Part shown: one piece after another, positions 36,401 to 45,052 of the stretch
How positions within the stretch are numbered: position 1 is the first letter of the stretch
Layout: every line of letters starts with the position of its first letter
From: Thuidium tamariscinum
Taxonomy: Eukaryota > Streptophyta > Bryopsida > Hypnales > Thuidiaceae
Direction of reading: 5' to 3'
DNA: 64,000 bases
Assembly: GCA_947034885.2 (NCBI GenBank)
Contig: OX344751.2
Span: 1-64,000 of the forward strand
The notes under the pieces: generated by a model
Database searches by the model: none
What the model was told of the DNA's origin: nothing
The model's input: only the letters and a program-made list of their open reading frames with translations
Position numbers and translations under genes: made by a program

Positions 36401-38790
36401 ATTGCCTTGTGTAGTGAGAATAGAGGCAATTTGTTAGGTCAAGTTTACACTTAGAAGGAATTAGAGGCTAATTGTCATTCAGATTCTAAAGGACATAGTA
36501 TTCAAAGATATGAAGCAAGGCAAATTGACTTGGCAGTTTTTCCATGAACGGTTGATTTCCAGCGTAGTCATATACTTAGTCGATTTGCCATTTACATTTG
36601 TACAGCACTCTTGATTTTCATAGCTAGACTATTTGTCGTGTTCTATGTACCACTGAATTTCTTCAATTCAATATAATATCTACTTGTCTAATCGTCTTGC
36701 TAACTGAGTACCTGCGATGGGGCCAGCTTTTACGGCAAATTAACTGATTGAAAGTATTACTTGTGTTTTTGTGGGTCCAGGGATTGGACTTTGTCTTTGT
36801 GTGTGTGTGTTTATGAGTTAAGCAAATTTGACAAAGAGCAAATTGCCTCTGAACTCAGTTGAAGAAATTCTTTTAATTGTGACTTGATTCAGTGTTTGTG
36901 TGAGAGTGTGGAAAAGAGTTAAGCAAATTTGACAAAGAGCAAATTGCCTCTGAACTCTACTTTAAAAACTTTACTTGTGCATTACTTAAAATTAGAATTT
37001 GAATAGAATTATTTTGGTATGTTAGAACAATTTGCTGTGTATATAATTGAAATGCTGTGTGACTGTGATGATGTGTGAAGTGCTAAAACGAATTGTCTTT
37101 TTGTGATCTGTCTATTTGCCTTAGTTGCATTCAGTTTTTAAGGCATTGAAAATTATAAAAAAGCCATAATGCAACTAATTGTCATTGTGTCCTGTATGTG
37201 AGCAATTTGCCATTGAACTGAACGAATTGCCTATGTGTTCAGTGCTAAATTGTTGACAATTACTAAGAACATATGATACAGCTAATTGTCTTCGTATGGC
37301 ATGTATGTAAAATCAGCCATGGAGCTTTAGCAAATTGACATGGCCATTGTTCATGTTAATGTATGCATGTGATGTGTAAGTCAAATCGTCTATGTGTGAT
37401 GGAGAAGTGCAATCAGATTATTCCACCATACCTACAGTCGAATTGTCTTAAAGTTTAATTGCAAAATCAAATTGTCAGAATTAGTGGAAACTTGAGTGAG
37501 ATTTTTCAGCAATTTGCCTGAGTGAATAAATATAAACAGCCAATTGCCCAGCATGAGTTGGTGTGGTTGGTGAAGAAGCTGTGGTGAATTGCTTTGAAGT
37601 CAAATCGATGCAAAATTAAAGAAATGGAGAAATTTTGGCAAATTGCCAAAATACAAAGTGGAACCTGAAAAGATAAAACTAAAGTGACTTGGCCGAATTG
37701 CAAATTGACATCAAGCGTCAACCAGGGGGTTTTACCTAATTGATATTAAAAGTTTTATCTTATGTCTAATTGCATTTGTTATGATAACAAATTGTTATAA
37801 AATTGAAGATGAATAAATGAATAATTAAATTGTAAATTTTGACAAATTGCTATTGTGCATTGAAATTTTATAATAAAATTATTTGTGAAATTGTTGTGAG
37901 TTTTGATTATAGAAAAAGAAATTCTATAATTAAAATTTAATTTAATTGCATTGATAAATTGCATTATCGTAATTGTGAAATATGTCAAACTTATAGAAAA
38001 TATGATTTGATAAATATGAAGATGTAATTAAATTAGAGTTTAAATTGCTGAAATTGATTAATTAAATTAAATTACTTTTCAAAAGGAATTAATTTGATAA
38101 TAATTATTTAAAAAGATTAAATTGTTGATAAATCTAATTGAAAAGAAACCATGGTCTTAGGTCCATAGGAAGTTACTATGACGAATTGCCTTATGACAAA
38201 TTGCCTTGGTGTTGATGATGAAGAAAAATGACAAATGGCTTTGAAGTGTGATGGTGGAACAATATGACAAATTGCCACGTGATTTATAAAATCACCACTA
38301 AATTATTTTAGTGAATATATTAAGGAACAAATTGCCAATAATATTATAGATTGTTCTAAAATAAAATTGAATTAACCAATTGACTTGAACTTGTGCAGTG
38401 GCATGGAAATGAAGACAATTGCATATACATTCATGCCTTGCATTTAATTAGGGACAAATTGCCTTAGGACTGGGACTGGTTTGATACTCATTTAAATTTG
38501 TGATTAGGCTAGATAAATAGTGACGGAAGACAAATTGCTTGGTAAAAGAATTTCATGATAATTAAGGAATTGGCCGAAGAAGAATATTATATATATATTA
38601 TATAACTTGTTGCAATGATTAAGTCGGATAGTGCATGCAGGTGACAAATTGCTACATACCCTTGACAATTTGCTATTCCCTTTTAGAATACTAGTCCAGG
38701 ACTGGGACAGCACTCATGCGTCCATAGCATTATTAATGGACTGATCAACAAAATTGTTTCTTGGGAATAAGAGTGAAACCCCAAATTGCC
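30905..38790. repeat. Field of dispersed near-palindromic motif GRCAAWTTGYC
   Basis: Short words of the type GACAAATTGCC, GGCAATTTGTC, GACAATTTGCC, CTAATTGTC or GCGAATTGCC occur roughly every 25-80 bp from 30910 to 38790, in both orientations. The consensus is close to a dyad: half-sites GRCAA and TTGYC around one central A/T. Full or nearly full matches include 32710-32720, 33978-33988, 35877-35887, 38643-38653 and 38664-38674. The motif is present through the 959-codon ORF and both flanks, but nearly absent from the integrase fragment and from DNA beyond 38.9 kb. It is not tandem: spacer lengths and spacer sequences vary. Function unknown; I infer a binding site for a dimeric protein. Confidence 0.8.
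33458..36337 (+). CDS. Long intact ORF downstream of pol (959 residues), unknown function, coiled-coil protein
   Basis: One uninterrupted frame from ATG (context GACAGATGGCACC) to TGA. Residues 1-215 form a globular N-part whose WLQFVNQRIFLANRQELATAEA stretch (about residue 138 onwards) and following GQLLDWGQIVYQHI recall the plant-transposon domain found in extra ORFs of some plant retroelements; this is a tentative match from memory. A Ser/Thr/Pro-rich linker (about 216-257) leads to a long coiled coil (about 258-475). A Trp-rich C-part (about 485-940) contains HFCPCKRRNKWRP near 780, and the tail is basic (QDQHRNKRHKQH). No signal peptide or membrane segment is visible, so it is not envelope-like. 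It lies 2.7 kb downstream of pol on the same strand and is itself studded with the AAATTG-type motif. Confidence 0.8.
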   Translation: MAPPKERQLYAVPLYEWPPDIYEQIVKARELQLQSVGMWEHLQMKWEQPDMDRIRLFIVATGCGEVLDKIMMQGQPCRFDQERVTEMLGFEVGVPPRKFTLKLTKSDKTEIFGEKFAHAKKGNNWDLLQVGSPLSEWLQFVNQRIFLANRQELATAEAIAYGMAAWRGQLLDWGQIVYQHIKVELTYKRTKDPLTLVSRVYISAITKAPVNRDRFVQPLKTREPPKTTSRIPTAKESSEEKETQTSCQEPPRRNIELLNSPMLKSNLKQRCEEYQKAREEIFQELQGTLRREDELRGQLGQIAKENSQLHKRCDEFLRRNEEAAINLEAIQRMMHMEKTAWDEARANYQRKIAILEKRANEQEDSTKKMKELEAKIAKQGLELRAYQENFKAIRLTHEKEKAALQAQLEGHRDKLPGANRQPGVSAQIQTSELLQLRTLQGDARELMATNGELQEKMETQQEIISSLHYALWQQQLKSPPSFSLFRAYELQRNAFLEIFDLQKDATLSTQQFERVWAEADATENHKNLFCEMLARGDLQLEDWTALFYPIIDVGARVELYYVMLERQLQQQRQLDYPDEGIRRVRIANHRRAIYPAEKVSDDLANRRLAELHALKDSILTTGPGGEACMLGLLTNCLEREGVAQRGELTNSHYVYNLQRTYQRLDKILLRAAAGETLVPDTREICELPLPPSDYKLANWLSVRTPVLGSELTKYFLGNYHHMFGNPAEEIPIPSWKVLEWLVEDYGQSVREDKAYDIVYKTISQNWQWEAPVALKTNSHFCPCKRRNKWRPDSLIDSVEYNWPLILGQFATPEQCSDAYLAFYDAHISHTDPVCFRAAVFCKFLGENCMEHEVTININRFDRLRPEFHLMLKLQHRSTRFHRIVEVMAITHFWWGSHLYFVNEFPCTRYWAWQKWYMAEEKDPNGLYSRDDDVRKAVDKAMEQLQRRQDQHRNKRHKQH

Positions 38791-38900
38791 CATTCAAATG
38801 TCTTTATATGTGGAAATTAGCAGTATATTTCAATCCATTCTGACTTACATGTGACTTTAGTCATAATACGTTAGACTATTTGACCATTCCCCTAGATTTG
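36338..38900. mobile_element. 3' flank of the element, possible polypurine tract and LTR
   Basis: Just after the ORF, TAAATAGGGGGCTA (36355-36368) followed by TGTGAGCC at 36369 is a possible polypurine tract and LTR start. The 5' LTR is missing because the element is truncated, so this cannot be tested by pairing. The motif field continues to 38790. A local duplication of about 40 bp (GTTAAGCAAATTTGACAAAG) appears near 36817 and again near 36917. AT-rich TATA-like stretches lie near 36660 and 38585. No CDS. Confidence 0.35.
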
Positions 38901-40974
38901 AACCCCTATACTATAGTCTTGGGTTTTGTGAGATTTAGGCAAAATCTAGACTACACTTGTACTTAACTATTTTTTGAATAATGAAAATCAAGCCAATCTT
39001 TCTTGAAAGTTTTGTCTTAGACCTTCAACTCAGTTCTAAGTTCTTCAAATTCCTTCAAAAATTTTAATTCAAGGTCCATACTCCATAGTTCCAAAAAATT
39101 CCACGAATGGTGGTCAAAGTCATCTGATATTTTTACCACATTATCCTAGATAAATAAAGTACAAGATCCTACGGTTAGATCCCAAGAGAAGTATATTTGT
39201 GGTTTTCATATAGTGAACGCAGCAAAAATGGCAGTTTTGAGTGGTTTGTAACAAAAAAATGGCCTTGGTCCTTTAGGGGTTAACAATATAGGGAGAGATT
39301 TATAACCATATTTTATTGCAAGACATTCTCAACTCTCAAATTGTAACTTGTAAGGGCCTAATAGTTCAATTTCTAAACAAATTAGAAAAATGTATCACCA
39401 TACTTTCTACAATTCTACAGTTGGAAGATGATGACATTCAAGATTGCATAAGAGGATGAGTCAAATTTGAAAATGATGCAATTATACTTGAAAAAAAATT
39501 TGAAAATGTGAAAAATTATTGAATCTTTCATTTGAATGTAAGTGAATCTGTGAATGTGAATATGAAGGAGTGTACTTCAAATAATTTTATCCCTTACTAG
39601 TTTGCATTTAGAAATATGTAAAGAATATATATTTTTTCTATTAAAGTAGGGTGTATACATTTTTTTAATTAATAATGTGTTGAATCCTTAGATCATTCAT
39701 CAATTTACTTTCACTATTTATTATTTTATATGACACCCATAATACAAAAATGATGAAGAAGCTTGGGTTTAGAATTTAGGGTTTAGGGTTTGGGCTTGTC
39801 TACACTCTACAGAAGTGGACGTCGATGCTATTCGGATAGGGTGTAGGGTTTAGGACTTACTTTCTTTAAATGTGCATAATGAAACTCAATTTCACACATA
39901 CATTGAACATTGGATGCTTTTTCCAACACTTCCCATTTTAACCCTTAAAAGACCGCACTGTTTTTTTGGGATGTATAGAAATTTTGGGCAGGTACCTACG
40001 AGCGGGGACTTTTAGATCTAAGGCTGAAATTTGAATAGAATTTGGGGGCAAGGAAGATCTTTCATATGCAACAAATTTTCATGACATTTGAAAATACAAG
40101 TCAAAAGTTATAGCCTAATATGTTATTTTTTTTCATAACAGGGCATTTCATGCAAATCAAAGAAAATCACTTTTTTCATAAACAAGAATTCCACAAATTG
40201 ATTTTCTAGAATTTTGTATACGCGTGAAGTTTTGAATCATTCCATTTTGATGAATGAGTCAAAAGTTATGTGGATTTTTTGTTTTTGGTCAGTTTTGGAT
40301 TTCCTACTCTAAAAATAAACTTCAAAATCCTTTATCTTACCCAATTTCCAATATTCTTGGACAAAAATAAAATTGTAGGATGTAGATACATTATTACAAC
40401 ATTTCAAATTTTCGACCATTGAGAATTTGGGATTGGAAATTTTCAATTCCATATTTCAACTATAAATAATTTAGTATGTTTAATCATTCTCTACTACTAC
40501 ATACTTACTATTTTTTTCCATATGTTGTACTATTCCAAATGATTTGAAAATTTTCAAGCATGTGCCCAACTTGTCTAGGAAAACAAATCCAAAGAAACAC
40601 CACCATTTAGGTCATTTTTTCATAGAAATGTGAGCTTGTGAAGTGCACCTGCCTTGCTTTTCACAGAGTCAAAAAAATGATTTTAGTTAATTTGAATGCT
40701 TATATCTTGCAATCCACTCGGTGGAAATGTTTGAAATTTTTACTACATGTTTTTGATACTATATAATACAATATCCTATGGTCAGATATGTCAAAAAAAG
40801 TTTTTTGCCAAAAATTTTGGTACTTGTACTAGAAATGGCAGTTTTGGTCTTTCAGAGTGCTTCTAGTGAAAGTATATTGACGGTCCTTTAAGGGTTAAAG
40901 CTTTAAATATGACTTCTAGGAACCCAATGTTGAGTTTGGACTTGTGGAATCCAATGTTGAGTTTGGACTTGAAA
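38901..40974. repeat. AT-rich region with diverged direct repeats and an inverted telomeric tract
   Basis: Segments around 39110-39290 and 40720-40890 are diverged direct copies, sharing AAATGGCAGTTTT and GGTCCTTTANGGGTTAA. A related piece in reverse orientation lies near 39935-39955 (TTTTAACCCTTAAAAGACC). At 39765-39794 there is a TTTAGGG-type tract (G-rich strand on plus), opposite in orientation to all other telomeric tracts here. No gene seen. Confidence 0.6.
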
Positions 40975-41345
40975 TCTGAGCGGTCTTCGGCGGAGGTTAG
41001 TCGGTTGGTAGGGCGGACGCCTTTGTCGGACGCCCACTTGGTCGGTAGGGCGGACGGGCAAGGCCAAAGGGCGAACGTTGGGCGGTCGGAAGGGCGGACG
41101 GCGAAGTCAGTAGGGCGGTCGGCACTCGGCCAGGGCGGATGGGCAGGGCCAAAGGGCGGACGCTGGGCGGTCAGAAGGGCGGACGACAAAGTCGACAAGG
41201 CGGACGCTGGATGGTGGCAAGGTGGACGAGGACATCGGAAGGGCAGATGCATAGCGGGGTTGTCAAACGCCAGGTCCGGCCGACGACTTCCGAGGCGGAC
41301 GGGCCTGTCGTCGAACAACCCGAGGCGGACGCCAAAGGTTCGACA
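40975..41345. repeat. CpG-rich GGGCGGACG minisatellite (L1)
   Basis: Very GC-rich DNA in an AT-rich setting, made of irregular repeats of AGGGCGGACG with spacers such as GGTCGGTAGGGCGGACG. Open stretches of 160-180 codons on both strands are by-products of GC content and repeat structure, not genes. Confidence 0.85.
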
Positions 41346-42400
41346 ATTGAACATATCTCCTAAATCTTATCCTTCTCAATTTCAATTTTTCTTGAAAATC
41401 CCCAAATACTTCCAATGCATCCTAATGAAGCATATTGACATTTGAAGTTGGACAAGTAACCTCCAATTTTGTTTCTTTTTGGGTTGTAAGTCAAAACCAT
41501 CAAACAATTGTACAAAATTCTAAAAGTGTCCTTTGCTTTTGAAAATTTGCAGGTAGGTGTCCTACATCATGCCAAGCATTTATAAAAAAATTTAGAAAAT
41601 TTTATTTGCCCATGCAAAAGTTGTGACAAATATACTAAATTGTGACTAATGTGACTAATGCCCCAAAGAGCATTAGTCACATTAGTCACAATTGAACATA
41701 TCTCCCAAATTTCTAGCCTTTTCTTTTTCAATTTTTTTTGAAAATCTCCAAATACTTCTAATGCATCCTAATGAAGCATATTGACATTCGAAGTTGGATA
41801 AGTGACTTCCAATTTTATTTCTTTTTGGGTTGTAAGTCAAAACCATCAAAAAATTGTACAAAATTCTAAAAGTGTCTTTTGCTTTTGAAAATTTGCAAGT
41901 AGGTGTTCCACATCATGCCAAGCATGTATAAAAAAATTTAGAAAGTTCTAGTTGCCCATGCAAAAGTTGTGCCTAATATAGTAAATTGTGACTAATGTGA
42001 CTAATGCCCCCAAAGAGCATTAGTCACATTAGTCACAATTGAACATATCTCCCAAATTCCTATCCTTCTCAATTTCAATTTTTTTTGAAAATCCCTAAAT
42101 ACTTCCAATGCATCCTAATGAAGCATATTGACATTTGAAGTTGAACAAGTGACCTCCAATTTTATTTCTTTTTGGGTTGTAAGTCAAAACCATCAAAAAA
42201 TTGCATAAAATTCTAAAAGTGTCGTTTACCTTTGAAAACTTTCAAGTAGGTGTTCCTCATCATGCCAAGCATGTATAAAAAAATTTAGAAAGTTTTAGTT
42301 GCCCATGCAAAAGTTGTGGCTAATATAGTAAATTGTGACTAATGTGACTAATGCCCCCAAAGAGCATTAGTCACAATTGAAGATATCTCTCAAATTCGCT
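41346..42400. repeat. Tandem repeat, about 346-bp unit, three copies, each with a hairpin
   Basis: The anchor ATTGAACATATCTCC occurs at 41346, 41691, 42038 and (changed) 42376, giving periods of 345, 347 and 338. Each unit ends in a perfect inverted repeat: GTGACTAATGTGACTAATGC, a loop of about 8 bases (CCCAAAGA), then the complement, first at 41638-41693. The stem is itself a direct repeat of GTGACTAAT. In the third unit the right arm has lost one repeat. Confidence 0.92.
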
Positions 42401-42509
42401 TAGGACGTTGTAGGTATACGAACCTGGATCCCAATAAATATATGAATGTTAAAGGACACTATGAGCCCCCCTAAGACCCAAAGTTGAGGGTTGAAAAATA
42501 AAAGGGGTC

Positions 42510-42999
42510 CGTCTAAAGCCGTCCGTCGTCCGTCCATTCCGCCGCCCCGTCCGCCCATTTCGCCGCCCCGTCCGCCAACAAACCGCCCGTCCGCCATCCC
42601 GTCCGCCGTCTTGTTCGCCAATGCACCGCCCGTCCGCCCATTCCGCTGTCCCGTCCGCCACTCAGTCCTCCCGTCCGCCATCGCGTCCGTCTGTCGATCC
42701 TCCCATCCACCAAAATTTCTGCCGTCCCGTCCGCCACTCAGTCCTCCCGTCCGCCATCGCGTCCGCCAAAATTTCCGCCGTCCGCCACAATACACACCGT
42801 CCGCCCACCGTCCGCGCAAATTCAACGGCCCCCCGACCGTCCCGCTTCCCCGTACTCGACGTCCGACAGCCCGTCCGCCGGGAAAAACGCCATCCGCCAC
42901 GCTAATTTGGCCGTCCGCACGTCTGCTGCGCCCCGCTGCGTCCGGACGTCCGGATTTTGGGCGTAATTTCCCAAAAGACGTAGAGTCCGCACAACCCTG
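42510..42999. repeat. CpG-rich CCGTCCGCC minisatellite (L2) with hAT-like end
   Basis: Irregular repeats of CCCGTCCGCC, the reverse complement of the L1 motif, so L1 and L2 lie in opposite orientation on either side of the 346-bp repeats. The right end, ACAACCCTG at 42991-42999 (CAGGGTTGT on minus), resembles the ends of the 54800-55109 element and of the GC-rich DNA at 57405. It abuts retroelement coding sequence at 43000, so it appears to have inserted there. Confidence 0.8.
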
Positions 43000-45052
43000 G
43001 AGGACCTGACACCATTGGTATGTGTGCCCAAGAAGGAAGTCATGGAGAAGACTTTAAATACCTGTTTGGGAGACTGGAGGTTAGCCTCGAGAGTTGGTTG
43101 TGGCACGGCCCCTGCAGTGGCCGTGGCGGACGTCTCCCCCTCCGTCTTGATAGTGCGTCTCAACTGACGCCACACCTCTAGTGTGTTACGCTCATCAAAT
43201 GGAGTAACCTTGAGGGGCCAATCTCCTGATTCCACAAGGGTGGGGGGAATGTCTTCTTCTTCCCTCGACGTGGCTGACTTGCCCTGTCGGATGGAGCTGC
43301 TCATAAATGCCCCTGCCACGTTCTGCGTTACCACTACGGGGGATTGTTCTCTTATCGGAGAACTTTCCGTTAGAGGATTGGTTGGGACTCTGGTGTAAGG
43401 GCTCTTGCTACTCTGCTCTTCGCGGCGTCGTGCTACCCTTTTACCTTTGGGATCTGTTACAGAAGGAGGTGGCCCTACGATCGAAGAAGGGCAGACCTCG
43501 GGGGCTTGTCCCCTTGGAGTTGACGATCTGGACGGCGGATGCACTCGGCCTACTGGCGGCTCGATGTGCCAGTAGACGCTGCACTTCGCACATCGGGGAG
43601 GTGGAAGAACCGGCCGGGGCGTGGTGGCGACAGTCGGGCGCCTCGCTGGTGGAAGGGTTGGCCGATGGAGATTTCGCGGGGGTTGCGTAGTTGGCTCTGG
43701 CGGCGAAGGATTGGATTCCCTTACCTGGTATGAAGAGCGCGGCAGTGGGCGACGAGGTGGGTTGGGGAGGTCATTGCGGCGCGTGGACTCAGCGGTAGAT
43801 TCGTCGTCGCCTTCTGCGATGATGGGACCTTCAAGGGGTGCAGGAACTTCGGTGACGACATAGGCATCGTCGCTGGAATAGGGATGCTCGCGGAGCCATT
43901 GCTCGAGCGAGCCATCATCTTCAAACCCGTAGAGGCCCGAGCCCATGCATTTCAAGGGACCTGGGCTGGAAGGGGGGTGGTCTAGAACAGATTGGACCGT
44001 GGACAGTCCCAATGCTCTCAGCGGGGGACCTGTGGATGCAATGGTCACTACGGTCCTTGCATTTCTTGGACCATAGGTGAAGGTGGGCCTCTTCTCTGCC
44101 CAATTAACGATGTCGCCACATTGGCGGAGGAATCCTCGACCCAAGAGCAAGGGGTAAGTCGCACAAGCCTCCTCTTCGAATGGTAGAACTTCAAAGGTAA
44201 GTAGGTAATCTACTCCTCCTGTTTGAACTCGGAGGTCCTTGACTCGGCCCAAGGTCTTGACCGATCTTTGGTCTGCACACTTGAGGGTAACCAAAGATGG
44301 ATGGGTAATGACTAGACCTAGTTTGTGCATGGTGAAAGCAGGCATGATGTTGACCCCACTCCCATCATCGACTAGGGTTTTAGGGATGATCTTATCAACT
44401 ACTTCCACGTCGATTTCTACAGGATCAAAAGCCTCCCGAGCTTCCTTTGGTCCTAACACTATAACAAAACATCGTTTGAAAAAACCGTAGTAAAAAATGA
44501 CTACGGTTTTTTCAAACCATGTTTTGTTATAGTGTAAGGGGGAATCAGGATCCAGCGCCTTCGGCTGGTCGGGGTCGATCGGGAATGCCTTCGATTCAAG
44601 CGGAGGGTCTGACTGACTGATATGTCCCACCAATCGTGGGATGCGCGGGATAGTTGCCCCTTCTTTCAGTTGGCGCCGCAAGGCAGGGGCAACGTTCACT
44701 AATTGTCCAAAAGAGATGGTTGCCTTTACAGAGGCCAAATCATCCCACAGGTTATAAGGGGTAGAGGGGTTAGAGCCTTTCCGGGGCTTGGCCCTCAATC
44801 GGGGGCTAGTTGGGTGGAACGGGGTTCCTCTTTGAACAAATTGGAACTCGTTCTCATCCATCTCGGTGCGGATGGGAAGGTTCTCATGGAACCGGACCTC
44901 CTTAGCAGTCTCCTTCAACATGCTCTGTAGGTCAGAAAACTGGAGGGAGCCTTGGGACGAGTGTAAATGCATGCTACTATGGGAACTAGACTTTGGTGAG
45001 TCGACGTCGTCTGGGTCCTCTAAGGGTGGGGGGTTAGTCTTGGCCCCCCCTT
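43000..45052 (-). pseudogene. Ty3/gypsy protease region with proline-rich C-terminal extension, truncated
   Basis: A minus-strand frame open from about 45052 to the L2 boundary, in which it even continues to 42822. The centre holds a retropepsin-like domain: LVDDGSGVNIMP (active-site D-x-G-S type), followed by TLKCADQRSVKTLG and LLLGRGFLR. After this comes a long Pro/Ser/Arg-rich stretch with no reverse transcriptase; the frame runs into the inserted GC-rich element at 43000. The first 30 residues after the frameshift (PPPLEDPDDVDSPKSS) are in frame +1 relative to gag. A CACTA-type MITE is inserted in frame at 44457-44534. The pol part is missing, so the element cannot be autonomous. Confidence 0.8.
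44457..44534. mobile_element. 78-bp CACTA-type MITE with 3-bp target duplication
   Basis: Terminal inverted repeats begin CACTATAACAAAACAT and end with the complement; the whole element is an almost perfect hairpin (GTTTGAAAAAACCGTAGT / ACTACGGTTTTTTCAAAC). It is flanked by TAA on both sides (44454-44456 and 44535-44537), the 3-bp duplication typical of CACTA (EnSpm) elements. 78 plus 3 is 81 bases, so the host frame is kept and 27 codons are added. Confidence 0.93.

Noticed and set aside
30905-38790. CRISPR-like or tandem array reading of the AAATTG motif field
   Set aside because: Spacers are irregular, the motif is too short and degenerate, it occurs on both strands and inside a coding sequence, and the organism is a plant.
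40863-41445. Overlapping ORFs of 74-178 codons on both strands
   Set aside because: They lie in the CpG-rich minisatellite; the lack of stops comes from GC content and repeat structure, and the translations are low-complexity.
42400-43009. ORFs of 70-172 codons in L2, and the end of the 716-codon protease frame (42822-42999)
   Set aside because: By-products of the CGTCCGCC repeats; the protease frame simply runs on into the inserted element.
43183-44930. Plus-strand ORFs of 60-127 codons opposite the protease region
   Set aside because: Shadows of the minus-strand retroelement frame, without domains.
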